NCBI RefSeq assembly: GCF_000219625.1
Contig: NC_018201.1
Coordinates: 18,179-82,178, forward strand
Length of the DNA stretch: 64,000 bases
Direction: 5' to 3'
Source of the DNA: Zymoseptoria tritici IPO323
Lineage: Eukaryota; Ascomycota; Dothideomycetes; Mycosphaerellales; Mycosphaerellaceae
The position numbers were made by a program, and so were the translations under genes. This document shows positions 1 through 10,669 of this stretch, in pieces. The notes beneath the pieces were generated by a model. It saw only the letters and a program-made list of their open reading frames with translations. It was not told the DNA's origin and searched no databases. How positions within the stretch are numbered: the first letter of the stretch is position 1; each line of letters opens with the position of its first letter.

Positions 1-479
1 CATGACGCAATCATCGCCGATGTTCGAAGCAGTCTGCTCGTCAGCAGACACCACGACCTCCTCGAGTCGATAGCCATCATGTACGGTCGGCAGAACGAGT
101 AGGAATGGACATACGAGGCCATCTTGCAGTACGATCCGGTATAGTCGGTGCTGGAACTGCACGAAGTTGAAGAGCCCGTCTCCGTCGGGGTCGTGTTCGG
201 GAACGCCGATGTAGCGGCCGTTCATCACGATCGAGCGCACGATCGATGGAGCGAGACAAAAGAGATCACAAAACTTGTTGAACGCATGGCAGCTTCTTGT
301 GTGCGAGCGGCAAATATTCTTCGCAAGGTGGCAGGAAGTGGGGTCTATTAGAGTTTTGCGGCGCGTTCAAAGTCGGTGCGGAGTCCGCACGAAAACGTGG
401 ATGCCCTTGTCTTGTCCAAGAGGCGCGACTTTCTGTCTACTAATCTCCACGACATCGTGACTTCCGAAGTAAGTTGCCC
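1..479 (-). CDS. Hypothetical protein gene, partial at left edge
   Basis: Minus-strand coding is suggested by two open segments. One lies at about 395-479, directly after an acceptor-like GTTAACAAAG; it reads GATYFGSHDVVEISRQK and on to a VF just before a GTGCGG donor candidate. The other runs from about 296 to the window edge and includes NGRYIGVPEHDPDGDGLFNF at its centre. The DPDGDG stretch resembles a calcium-loop motif, but nothing else of an EF-hand is visible. The gene continues beyond base 1, so neither its C-terminus nor its start is known; an ATG at 223-225 is a fallback start. The family is not recognised. Exon limits are inferred from splice-site look only. Confidence 0.4.
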
Positions 480-891
480 CTTTGTTAACACACGAGATGG
501 CAAAGCCACGTACAGCACGAGTGAAACACAAGACTACGGCGGCTTGGTTTGGGTGGTATGTTATACAGCGGCTTGCTGATAGCATTGTCCGCTGTCGTCA
601 CCAAACAACAGACGGCAGGCGGCAGGAATCTTGCGTTGCCCTTTTCTCCGCCGCACTACAGGTGCTGACCGTCCATGGACCTGACCAATGTATCAAACAG
701 TAGTGAATAGTAGTTCTCGGTAGCTCCAAAATTCCTTATTCAACGAGTAGGATTCAACCCTTTTGCCCTTTACTCGACATCGCTCCAATTCGGCAGTGAC
801 GGCAACATCGTACAATGCGGATGTTGCGCTGCTGTTGATTTTGTATTCTGTCCGTCTGTTGGACTGTTTGAAAGCCTTCTGTTGCAGCGCT
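480..891. other. Intergenic stretch, nothing recognised
   Basis: No reading frame with convincing codon use or splice context was found between the left-edge gene and the ankyrin gene. The ORFs here are short and overlap on both strands. Confidence 0.4.
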
Positions 892-1832
892 TTACTTCAA
901 CCGCTCCATCAGCTCCCGGGACCATCCATTCGTAGCGGCGACCTCGCGAGGAGTTGGCCCGACAGCTTGATTGTATCTCATGCAGGGCTTGTCTGGATCA
1001 GCGCCAAGTTCAATCAGCGTCAGGGCAACGGAAGGTTTCCCGTTCTTGCAAGCATAGTACAACGGGGTCCCGCGTACGAAGTGAGCTCGTAAGTTGTACG
1101 ATCTCGCGTCTTGGTAGAGGATATCGTCGATGGGCTTGTTGTATCGGTGCAACGTGCGGGTTAAACTCGTGCACTCCTTTGGATCCGGGCGATGGACCGT
1201 ATGGAAGACGAGATGACCATTGTGGCTATCTTGGGCGTGGTGGAGCAGTAGCTCTACGACTGGCACCGGAGCTTCGCGGACAGCAATAGAGAGTGGTGTG
1301 CAGTCGATGTCGCAGGGAGTATTTGGGTCAGCTCCTCTCCGAAGAAGCCAGCATACAAGCATGATATCCGCGAGGGCAATGCTGTTCTTTATCAGAATAC
1401 GCCACAACCCCTCGTAGCCGTAGAACATACCTTAGAACAGGCGGTTCGGTATTACTCAGAGCCGTGTTCACGTCCCATTCCAGCGCGAACAGCCTGTCGA
1501 GGTAGATGGTCGCTAGTGGAAGAGGCAAGGCGATCGCTTCTTTGACCGCCGACCCAGGCACGGGAATATGATGTTCTCGAAGGGTCGGAAGCAAAATGTC
1601 GAGCACCTCGTGCCTGCGAAGTCGAATGATAGGCGCCAGGAGATGCGATGGCGCCCGCTTGGTCTTGGTCGCATGCTTGATAGACATGCTGAGATGATGG
1701 GTTATCCTGTGTCAAAACCCTAAGCAAAGCCGGGGTTTTGCATACATGAATGCGCCTCGGACGAAACGATGTACAGCGCAAAAGTCCGTCGCGTCTTTTC
1801 TCTGGACACGATCGATGATCTCCTCGACTTCG
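892..1832 (-). CDS. Ankyrin-repeat protein, three exons
   Basis: Minus strand. The last exon (1381-892) and the middle exon (1688-1431) are separated by a 49-nt intron at 1382-1430 (GTATGT donor, CTGAT branch, ACAG acceptor); joining them keeps one frame. The C-terminal part has two ankyrin-like units: LLRRGADPNTP followed by CTPLSIAVREAPVPVVELLL, and TPLYYACKNGKPSVALTLIE followed by LGADPDKP. An upstream exon (about 1832-1746, reading LREVEEIIDRVQRKDATDF) joins in phase across a 57-nt intron at 1689-1745 (GTATGC to CTCAG). From the ATG at 1687 alone the protein is 248 aa. The true start further upstream is unresolved. Ankyrin repeats mediate protein binding; the partner is unknown. Confidence 0.72.
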
Positions 1833-2674
1833 CGCAATCCGCACCGAGCTAGCTATGCCTTGTCGATCGACACGTCCTTCCGAGCTCGCGGGAGAAGAGA
1901 CGAGTCGGATCTCCAGTCTCGCCGACAGTGCAGCGGGTGTGTTGCGATCGGCCGATCATGTCAGACGACGCTTAGAGTGCGAACAGAAAGAACGGCGTAC
2001 TTTACAACAAAAAAATGGCGCAAAATGACCTTCGTCGGTGTTTGCAAATTACAGACTACGACCAGGATTGAATCCTACCCATGGTATAGAGCTTTTCGAA
2101 GAGAGATCATCGCAACGGTGAGATGAGAGCTGCTCTCGGTGTCGGTGTGCCGATGAGCTCGCAGTCGCTAAGTTGTCGTTGTCGGAGCGGCCGTTGACTG
2201 GCAGTTGGTAAAGCAGATGCGGCTGCTCTCGGTGTCAGTGTTGTGAAGCCCTCAGCGGTTCAGTAAGGCGTTTCAGTAATACAGTGCATCAGCACTCATC
2301 CAGTGTCGGTGTCGGTGTACAGTCAGGTGTTTGGCTCTTCCCGAAGGGTGCTGAGCTCCGCTCGCAAGCACGTGTCGGTGAAGGCCCTCAGCGGTTTACT
2401 AAGGCGCCCAGTAATATCGCGATATTGCTCGGTGTCGGCGTCGGTGTCGATGAAGCCGGAACTTGGACTACGGTGTCGTGAATCCGGTGGTGACAGTTGT
2501 CGACTGCCAGCGGTGGTGCAATGAGGTAGACAATCGTCGCTGCGCGTCCGCATGACTATGTCTCTCACGCTGTCCGTCACAGGTCGACAGACTGGCGCTG
2601 AGGCTAGTCGCTGTCTATGAGACAAGGCTGTGAATACTTGTGCTCATGTTTAAGAGGGGCTATAAATACCCATG
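1833..2674. other. Intergenic, short direct repeats, no gene seen
   Basis: No supported gene. The block is rich in TCGGTG and contains a roughly 30-bp imperfect direct repeat (around 2252-2282 and 2387-2417, both with CTCAGCGGTT followed by TAAGGCG) plus repeated GCTCTCGGTGTC. Short frames here are low-complexity by-products. Confidence 0.4.
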
Positions 2675-3532
2675 CTAACAGCTGACTCGGATCGCGAGTG
2701 CTTGAAGCTGCTGAGGATCGGTGCGTTGCCGAGAACGCAGTGTGCGTTGAGCGGCTAGCATGACCGTCGGTAGGGCGACCGGTGGAGCGACCGGTGTTGT
2801 CGAAGTTGGCGCTGTGGAAGCGCTGGTCGGTGAGATGGTCGGAGCAACGCTCGGCGAGGAAGAGAATGGTGGACTGACCGGTGCAACGACCGGTGCAGTG
2901 GAAGGCGGTAGAGCGCTCGTCGGTGCGGCGACTGGTGAGGAAGCGGCCGGTGGAAAGAGGGCATCGAACAGCGGTAACTTCGATGGCAGCACCTTCTGCG
3001 TGACTAGCTGTTGTTCCAGCGCGGTGAATTGAGAGCTCAGCGATTCAAGCTGAGACTTGAGTGTCGAAGTGCAGCTGGTTGGTGAAGCACGAGGGCGACG
3101 GGGTTTCGGAACTGAGGATGGAGTTGTTGACGACTAAGCAGCCGCCGGAGGCGTTGTTAACTGTGGAGGCTCGCGAGAGCGTGCACGCCAATCACTGTTG
3201 GGGCATTGCCCGTGGTAGCTGCTGTGACCATGTTGTCGACAGCGGAAGCAGATGTTAAGCTGGATACATTAATCCTTCTGCTCTTGCGAGAGCGGCTCGA
3301 AGTATCGCACGCTCGGTGATCCGGCTTGGACCGGTGAAGCAGGACGAAGAGATGTCGACGCCGGTAGTGACGCTGGCGGTGAGGGTGGAAGGACAGCCTG
3401 CTGCGCGCGAGCGAGGCCAATCTTGTATCCACGCAACTCAGTTTCCAAGCTCTTGATGCGTTCGTTCGCGACAGCGAGCTCGTGTGAGAGCTGAGCCTTA
3501 GTCTGAACCTTCGAAGGCATGATGCGAGGCAA
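2675..3532 (-). CDS. Coiled-coil, Ala/Pro/Ser-rich hypothetical protein
   Basis: Minus strand, at least two exons. The 5' exon starts at the ATG at 3532 and gives a heptad-like helix (KAQLSHELAVANERIKSLET) followed by a Pro/Ser-rich linker. The 3' exon opens after an acceptor GCTTAG near 3138 and reads through a second helix (STLKSQLESLSSQFTALEQQ) into a long Ala/Pro/Thr/Ser-rich tail ending at 2675. The two helices and disordered linkers would suit a scaffold or gag-like protein, but no family is recognised. The intron donor is not settled, because the first exon ends in a stop at 3269 unless splicing occurs before it. The neighbouring genes up to 10.3 kb lie on the same strand. Confidence 0.5.
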
Positions 3533-3569
3533 GGGACAGTCGGTCGTCGATGCGATGGGCTTGGAGTCG

Positions 3570-3637
3570 AATGTCGTTATGGAATGTCGTTCTGGAATGT
3601 CGTTCTGGAATGTCGTTCTGGAATGTCGTTCTGCTCG
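3570..3637. repeat. Tandem 13-bp repeat, about five units
   Basis: The unit TGTCGTTCTGGAA recurs in tandem about five times with one variant first unit. It lies directly upstream of the coiled-coil gene start on the minus strand. No function is evident. Confidence 0.8.
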
Positions 3638-4350
3638 GAATGAGGATCAAGCAAGGGGTGTTGTTGTTGTTACACGAGGTATGGAAATCTCTGCGAGTTG
3701 GTGTAACCAAGCGATTCTAGCTGGTGGACGGTAGAAGGATTGATGGTGGCTATCGCTATGAAGGTCGCGAGGGCGTGTGAAGGCTTTCGTGTTGCTGCTG
3801 CTGCGAGGAGCGAGAATCGAAGTACGAAGTCTTGTAGATGCGGGAGCTGGGCTCTACCTCTGGTGGACTGTGGAAGGATTGACGGTGGCTATCGAGCTAT
3901 CGAGGGTGTCGGTGAAGGCGTGCGAGGACTCGGTGTCGCTCGGAAGGTTGCTGTCGCTTTGCGAAGGGCGAAGTTGATGGATTGGCGTGTGGTAAACGCG
4001 TCGAGGCCTGAGTCGGTGGAATCCGACGGCGGTGAGGGCAGTGAGGGCGACCGGAAGGACTCTGGTACGCAATGGCGTCTGGGAGGTTCTATCTGACCAA
4101 TATGTGGTCAGATCCGATCGTTACAAGCATGAACGAGGTCAGAGTGTAATGGCTTCAAACGAGAAGTCGATGGAAGTCGGAGGCCTGGTGTTGACGAGCC
4201 TGGCGAAGTCGTTGTTACTGTAATGATCTCGCTTGGCAAGCGGTTTGGGGGTCGTTGTCCTGTTCTGCGTTGGTGGTGAGAGCGAGGCGTGCCCCGGCCT
4301 TGGTTGAAAACGACGTGCTGATTTGCGGGGGATGGGCCAGCTTATTCCAG
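3638..4350. other. Intergenic stretch, nothing recognised
   Basis: GA/GT-rich on the plus strand, with repeated phrases such as GGATTGA(T/C)GGTGGCTATCG (near 3738 and 3876). No convincing coding frame. Confidence 0.4.
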
Positions 4351-5964
4351 TCATCGCGGCGTCTCAGCCGGCAGTGTGTGTGCAAACTGCGGCATGATGC
4401 TCAATTGCTCGTATCGTTTGACTTCCTCCTTTGACCAGGCGTATTTGCAGAATCCAAGATCGCCGGGCGGCGCATTGCGAGCAAGCTCCACCAGCAGACC
4501 ACTCCCTCTTTCTCTCTGTTAGCTTGCAACTATTGACGAAGCTTCGAGACTTTACCTTCTTGCACATTTTGCCATGAAGTTGTAAAAGAACCGACGATGA
4601 GCATTCATCATGGCTTGCTTGTGCAGGTGGGAAGTCAACTGGCGCTCTGCCTCATCACGATCCTGCTTCGACGCTTTCTTGGCTGCTTTGCTGGTCTTCT
4701 TAGTCTGCACTGCGTCTTCGACCGGCACAACCCCGGGCACCATGGGCCTTGCAGGCCTGTCGCCGGGTCTGCGTGGAGCTGGATAGGCTCTCATGATGCT
4801 CTCGACTGCATTGACCCATTTCCCGCCGCTGTCTATCAGAACCCTGAACGGCTCAAAGTCGATGCAGGAGAAGTCCGCCACTCGCTGTAGACTTGAATAC
4901 CACTCGTCCGGAATAATACACTCGGGTATGAAGTAGAACACCTTCGCTGGAGGATTGTGACCGAACTCAAAGGCATACCACAAGAAGTCGAAGCGAGAAA
5001 ATCGTCAGTTCCTCGGAACGCTCGAGGCAAGCTTGGGCAGCTTACCGATCAAGGGTGTGGAAGTAATGACTTCCTGCCCGGTACACAGGGACGTTAGTCA
5101 GCTGCTGGCCAGCAGGGCGCTCGCGGCCTTCGATCTTGTGCTGTATGAAGTACTGCGGCGCCAGCTGCTTGCTCTTCGGCAGGAGCGTGAATCCCGCCAG
5201 GCAAGGCTGGAGACCAACAAAGTCCAAATCCATTGACTCATCGATGCGGAGTACTTGCTGTATCTGCAGAATCTCAAGAAAAGAGCTGCATTGTCGGCAT
5301 CCTCTCTGGGCTTGATCTATTTGGTGCGATGAGTTGTCATTGGACACCAGCCTTCGAACTCCACCTTTGTCCAGGGATTGATGTAGTTGCCCTTCCCCTG
5401 AGCACACGCACGCACTCGTTCGATGGCCGCTGGTAGCATCGCCACTGGCATTCGATATGCCGCTCTATACTGGTCTAAGTGGCCATGTGCGTTTCCAAAC
5501 AGCCTGTACTCTCGCCTCACATTGACGGTATATATGTCCTGCTCCTCGTCTGCCACCTCAAAGCCGGGTTCGAACGCCGCTCGCTTCTGCTGATAATTGG
5601 GGATGAGCTCTACGAAGTCCGGATCCGTGCCGCATATGCAGACGTAGAACCCAACTCCGTGTCGCTGTCCCAGGCTGGTGTAGAAGATTCTGTCGCCATC
5701 GACTACGGAAGAACTTTTGGCATCGAAGAGTACAATCTCGCTTAGATCGGTAGGCCTGTGACTGACAAGACTCCAGAAGCGTTCTGCGAAGCTCGTGGTG
5801 GTGCCATAGCTTCTGGTACAATCGAGGGCACCGTCTGAAAGCGCGAATTCAGACGACCGAATGATGAAAGGTGAGCTTGCGAGTATCGAAAAGATGTCTC
5901 CTTCCAGAATGGCTCCGAGGTGGCGCAAGATGAGCGGTTCAAGGATCCTAAGAGGCTCCGACAT
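4351..5964 (-). CDS. Hypothetical protein gene, four exons, one odd acceptor
   Basis: Minus strand. Exon 1 starts at 5964 and runs about 200 codons with good coding quality (for example DSGALDCTRSYG-like hydrophobic/charged alternation and GFYVCICGTDPDFVELIP). Exon 2 (about 5290-5043) reads RIDESMDLDFVGLQPCLAGF to a GTAAGC donor after HTLDR. Exon 3 (about 4990-4558) reads YAFEFGHNPPAKVFYFIPEC, then a Lys-rich segment (KKTSKAAKKASK), and ends at a GTAAAG donor. Exon 4 (about 4510-4351) encodes ELARNAPPGDLGFCKYAWSK and stops at 4351. Exons 3 and 4 join in phase with an acceptor ending CAGAG. Between exons 2 and 3 the in-phase junction would need TG instead of AG as acceptor (see findings). Family unknown. 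Confidence 0.6.
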
Positions 5965-6090
5965 GTTAGCAGTGTGTTTGCATATTACGTTGGAAGTGAA
6001 AAGTGAACTTCAGGTCTAAGCACTCTGCGCTGTTTGCTCGCATCAGGAACGCGCATCTATTTCGGTACGCTGCCGATACTAGCTAACTAC

Positions 6091-6590
6091 TCAGAACGTT
6101 CCGGTGCCGCCAGCCACTGTCCCCGAGATCTTTACCCTCTTCGCAGCCTCTAACTCGTCGGACTCTCCTGCATCGCGACCACGCTTCGTGTCCTGTAATA
6201 CGGTTTCGTCTCTCGCTGTTTCATTCTCTGAATCCTTCGGCTCTCCGAGCGAGCACGGTGTCGCTGGACTTCGAACCGTAGTAGCGGCAGCGGTAGTGCT
6301 GAGGTAACCTGTACTCGTGTTAGCAGTTGTGCATCGTGCATTATGGAGATCGTACGCAGCGACTCAATCGGGACAATGACAGCCGATTGCATCTCGACAT
6401 CGGTTTCATCCGCGTGCTGTTCCTTTAGCAGCGTGACCTGGTCTCGAATGACACTCAGTGTGGCCGATCGAATGACCCTCTTAATTCCGTAATCAATGAT
6501 CGCATCAGTTGACTCAACGTTCGCGCTGCCTCGCAGTATAGTGGCTGTTGGGTTTGAGATTGTTCTTCGGTCTCCGACGTCTGCGATCAT
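6091..6590 (-). CDS. Hypothetical protein with basic C-terminus
   Basis: Minus strand, two exons. The 5' exon (ATG at 6590, though the bases just upstream look like CTACTAATCA followed by GCAG, so this could instead be an internal exon start) encodes ISNPTATILRGSANVESTDA and SATLSVIRDQVTLLKEQHAD. The 3' exon (about 6245-6091) reads EPKDSENETARDETVLQDTK and ends KRVKISGTVAGGTGTF then stop; AAKRVK resembles a nuclear localisation signal. The intron between about 6305 and 6246 is inferred from frame change and GT/AG signals. It sits 127 bp upstream of the 4351-5964 gene on the same strand. No family recognised. Confidence 0.5.
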
Positions 6591-7269
6591 GATTAGTAGG
6601 TATACCAACACTGAAGGGGCTCAGCGTACGGTCTAGCGAGCTAGCAAGGGCAATCAAGCCATGTTAAGCTGCTGAGATACCAGAAGAGGACGGAATGGTC
6701 CAAGAGAACTGCCGGGACATCGTTGTACGCAAGAAGCCCGCAGGCCCGTTCTCCGGTTGGCGAGGTAGATGGCGTCCGATGTCACTGCTCCTCTCATTGT
6801 CCTAGAGGACATGTCTTAAGGCGGTAATTCCGGAGTTGTAGTGGTCGACTGTATTGTGAATAGTGGATCGTAGCGAAGCATACTACTCTTGCACCTGCCT
6901 CGTTGTTAGCCTGGTCTTCAAGCCATACTATACTCACTTACGAATAGCCACATCGGTTTATTCTGAATTACTGCCTGCCCAACGAAGTCCACATCTGCAG
7001 CAGAGTAATGCCCCGCAATGATAGCGTCGATATGCGCTACGATCTCCCGGCGAGAGGAGCTTATGCTGGCTTAGATGAAAAGGCGGCTCCTTTAGGCTTG
7101 TTGACGTGGTAAGCGGTCAGACGGATAATGAGGCCGCTCGCGAAGAAGAATTGAAAACAAGATACAGATTCTTCCAGCTACATAGTGCGTTTACGATACT
7201 TACAGAGCCCAATCGCTTCCTATGTGGTTCATGTGACAAAGAATCCGCCGGTCACCTCGACCGAGACAG
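6591..7269. other. Intergenic stretch, nothing recognised
   Basis: No frame with convincing coding potential or splice context. Confidence 0.4.
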
Positions 7270-8513
7270 TCACTTGTCTCTGAGCTTAGGTTTGCGGCCG
7301 AGAGGCTTGCTGAAACCTCCTGTGGACTTCGGATTGAACGGGTCTTTTGCTCGTGACTTCTCGGGCGGCTGTGGTTTACGTTTTGCTGGCTGTCCGCTGA
7401 GTGCCGCCGGAGATCTCCAGCCTGTGGCTGAGTTAGCATAGTAGATGTGAAAGAGGCTAAAACTTGCATCCATAGGTCCAGAGAGCCTGGTGAACATCTT
7501 GGATGCTGATCAAGTAGTCAGACCGCAGAATTTCGTCGTTAGAGCGATCACTTAATGGCGTAGTGATGTTGAGATTGTCGTTTGTGCTGTACAGCAGCTC
7601 CTTGGTTCTCGCGCACATCGTGGCGAAATCGACCATGTAGCGAAGCGGATCCTCGCCTTCCTTCATGAAGCTGCTGCCGCTTACGAACGGCAATGGATCT
7701 GATGCGGTGAACACAGGTTTGATCGCAAGCTCGTCCATCTGAGGAACGAAACGAAAGAATTCGGAGGCTTTGCCCGATCTTCGCGCTCTCGGTGCGCGCA
7801 AACCGTGCTCAAAGATGGTTGTCCGATCGGAAGGTATGAGCAAGAAAGAGTCCCACAGCCCGCGAGTCTCTGGCTCGGTGTGCATAGAAGATCGAAGAGG
7901 GGCGCCCAACCAAAGAAATTGCTTCTAGTCATCGCAGGGTTACGTCCAAGCGGACGGACGCATGACTACAGGCTGTCCACGTGCTTTACTGTACCCTCTA
8001 CTCATGACCGCCATCGGCAGTTCCGCGTCTAGTAAATGGCCGGAGAGGGAGATGGCCATGGTCCCTGTGACAATCAATCTCGGCTAGTGACCATTCGTGC
8101 TTTAAGATGAGCTTGTTGCCGTACGGATAGAACGGACCCTGTGGCAGGCAGATCAGATGGCCATCTTGGGCAAAGGCAGCGTTCAGGCGGTCCGATAGGC
8201 TAGAGAGGCCCTTGTCGTGGTGGAGGCTCTCCTCGACGTCGACAGCGGGAATTTCCTGCACAGTCACTTCAGGACCGTTGACAATGACCAGCTCGCTACC
8301 CTTTGTTGTGCTCGAACTGATCGTGGCAGCCAGAGAGCCATGTTCCAGGTTTGGACTTGCAAGTGCCTCATCGGCGCACCGAATAGCACGATCAGCTTCA
8401 TTGGTCATCTTTTGCATGAGCTCCCACACCGATGACACACACCAACGATCATAGACGTCTTCCGGAAGCTCCTTAAGCTTTGCCCATTTAGGCTTTACCT
8501 CATGTCGAGGCAA
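7270..8513 (-). CDS. Hypothetical multi-exon protein
   Basis: Minus strand. The first clear exon (8513 down to about 8035) encodes KPKWAKLKELPEDVYDRWCV and KMTNEADRAIRCADEALASP. A second exon (about 7905-7462) encodes FFRFVPQMDELAIKPVFTAS and ERSNDEILRSDYLISIQDV-like sequence. A last exon (about 7440-7270), preceded by an ATGCTAACTCAG branch/acceptor, gives a very basic tail with KRKPQPPEKSRAKDPFNPKS and stops at 7270. The 5' end may extend upstream through another exon near 8722 (MAFRRLDRLSTSTTFLL, followed by a GTAGGG donor candidate). Splice junctions are only partly resolved and no family is recognised. Confidence 0.45.
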
Positions 8514-8739
8514 GCAGAATATTTCCTTACATCCGATCTGAGACTAAATGAAAAAATGCCAAGGTCGCCAGTCCAGAAACGCATGATTGAGGAAGTGGTT
8601 CCTACCAGCCTTGTGTTCGATAAATAGAGGCTCACGCCAATCTTCTGACCAGAACCAGAAATCCCTACAAAGAGGAGGAATGTGGTTGAAGTCGACAGTC
8701 TATCCAGCCTTCGGAACGCCATCCACTAGGTCGATAATG

Positions 8740-9250
8740 GCTCGGGGGGAAGACAAGTTGTTCTTGTTCGATGGACGTAGACTTATCTTACTTACGACCC
8801 TAGGGACCTAAGTATCGAAGGTAGTGTCCGTGCTACGATTATAAGCCTAAGATCCGTCTTATATAGCTAGAAGGTCCTTAATATTGTCGGTAAGGTCGTC
8901 TACGTAAGCTAAGAACAGGATGTACTAGGCTAGGACGCCGTTAATAAGTAGATTAAGACCCTGTCCTATATTCGTAGCCCGCTCTATCTCTGCCCGTAGT
9001 ACCAGTGCAACGTAATCTAAGACTCTATCGAAGATAAGTACGTACACCTCGACTAATTTACGGAAGGCGCCGTAACTAAGATCGGTATAGGCGTACTTAT
9101 AGTCTTTAAGACCGGTTGGTCTGAGACTAAAGAACTTCACGTCGAAGTGCAGAAGGTCGGCCTCGCCTTTATAGTCGTTAAGCCATCGCTAGATGTCTAT
9201 CCAGCCTGCACCAGGTGGCGGCAGATCTGTAAGAAGTTTAGGGTTGCGTA
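8740..9250 (-). pseudogene. Isolated RIP-like mutated ORF relic
   Basis: Base composition changes here: TpA is frequent and CpA/TpG scarce compared with both flanks. On the minus strand one frame is interrupted only by TAG/TAA and reads DVKFFSLRPTGLKDYKYAYT, AFRKLVEVYVLIFDRVLDYV and LAYVDDLTDNIKDLL. The regular hydrophobic spacing suggests a real former protein of mostly helical type. I do not recognise the family. The YVDD is not embedded in other reverse-transcriptase motifs. No terminal repeats were found. Confidence 0.5.
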
Positions 9251-9300
9251 TCTAGGCACAGCAAGTCAGCCTTTTTCGCAGTAGCGGGCAGCTCCAAATT

Positions 9301-10263
9301 TCACCTACCTTTTGCGGTACGTATTCCGGAGCTCTCTAGCTTTTTTATCATACTAAAAAACCAGGCTTCAGCAAGCCAACCTGTGCCAGTGAGTTGTGCA
9401 CCATTCTTCATGCATGGCCACAAGCGCCTGACAAACTCCTTGCGACTCTTCGGGAGTCCTTGTGCAAGTTCGGGGCTCAGTTTAGAGAATGCTGGCGCCA
9501 TCACGATACATTGATTACGGTACGATAAATAGACACTAGAGAGAAAGGCAGTAGTATTTGGGATCAGAGAGAGCGATGAGATGGCACTTACTCCTTGTAC
9601 CAAGCTGGAACATGGCAGATCCTTCCTGAGACATTGTCCCCGGTGGAAATGACTGTCAACTTCTCAAACCACCGTGTCGAAAACCGAAGCGCAGCGCTGG
9701 ATTCGCGTGCTTGGACTATCGGCCAGGAACTCATCAAGCAAACGTGCATGCAGCGTGGCATTGTCCTTGACCTCGTTGTTTCGTAGCCATTCCCCGCATC
9801 GTCTTGAGCCGTTGCAGAAATACCACTGGACCATGAGACCACCGTTGCACGGCTTCGACGTCCAAAACGGTCCACCGCCAGGAGGATCCATAAGCGTCTT
9901 GATCTCATTTACCCTGACCTGATATTTCGAATCCAGCAGACTATGCATCGTTGTCAGCGCAAAAGTGCCGTCCAGCCACATGAGCGCCATGGTTTGACAG
10001 TCGCTCTGTGCCTCCAGAATGGTTGCCGCAGAGCAGACCTGACCATCGACGAGATATTGCGGAGAGCGTACTCGGGTATCCGGCATGAGCAAGCGAACGC
10101 TAATAACTTCACGATCGGGTCTGAGCCCTGTTAGCATTTCTCGATGTGCGGCGATCTGGTCCAGACTCACCTGTCGTCCTTTCGGGGTAAAGCAGCGTTG
10201 TGTGCTAGCAGACGATGCTCCGGTGGCCAGCATTGTACCGCACGCTTGTCGTTGTCCGACCAT
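9301..10263 (-). CDS. Hypothetical protein gene, two to three exons with a frame break
   Basis: Minus strand. The first open segment (ATG at 10263 to about 9670) encodes PDTRVRSPQYLVDGQVCSAA, LDSKYQVRVNEIKTLMDPPG and CNGSRRCGEWLRNNEVKDNA. The frame then changes near 9670 to FEKLTVISTGDNVSGRICHV, with no good intron, so a one-base indel or a cryptic intron is likely. That segment ends at a canonical intron (GTAAGT to CTCTCTAG, about 9590-9537). The last exon gives AFSKLSPELAQGLPKSRKEF and GWLAEAWFFSMIKKLESSGI, stopping at 9301. Family unknown. It may be a recent pseudogene. Confidence 0.5.
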
Positions 10264-10349
10264 TCGCTACAGTCAAATATCATCGGTAGAGCAGATGTGC
10301 AGCCTCTAAACGATGCAGAGTGGTTAATATAAGATGTCATCAATAAGGT

Positions 10350-10541
10350 GTCATCAATGAATCCTTAATATGACGAGCCTTTGATGAAATATGACGAGGT
10401 TACTGATGATATGAGAAGTCATTGATGAGGGTTTGTGGTAGATATGGTTAGTAATATTGCCGATTAGGAAGGAGCTGTTGTCGATAGTGCATAGGACGAT
10501 GCCAAGCCGTCATATATAAGGATTCATTAATGAATTATGAC
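10350..10541. repeat. Imperfect inverted repeat, MITE-like
   Basis: The arm at 10350-10375 (centre AATGAATCCTTAATATGACG) matches the reverse complement of 10508-10541 (AATGAATCCTTATATATGACG-like) with one small gap. Between and around the arms the phrases ACTGATGATATGA and TATGACGA recur. The layout suggests a small non-autonomous DNA element or satellite. No target duplication could be fixed. Confidence 0.5.
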
Positions 10542-10669
10542 GACCTCTTGCTACTGATGATATGAATTATGACGGCATATTTACTGATGAGTCGTCATAT
10601 CGACCACTCTGAAACGATGTCATGCAGTTTTTGACAGAGCCCACAGAGCTGTGTGCTTTCCCAAATTCT

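Noticed and set aside
8880..8960. Reverse transcriptase YVDD motif on the minus strand
   Set aside because: AYVDDLTDN is not accompanied by any other RT motif; the surrounding frame does not resemble LINE, Gypsy or Copia RT.
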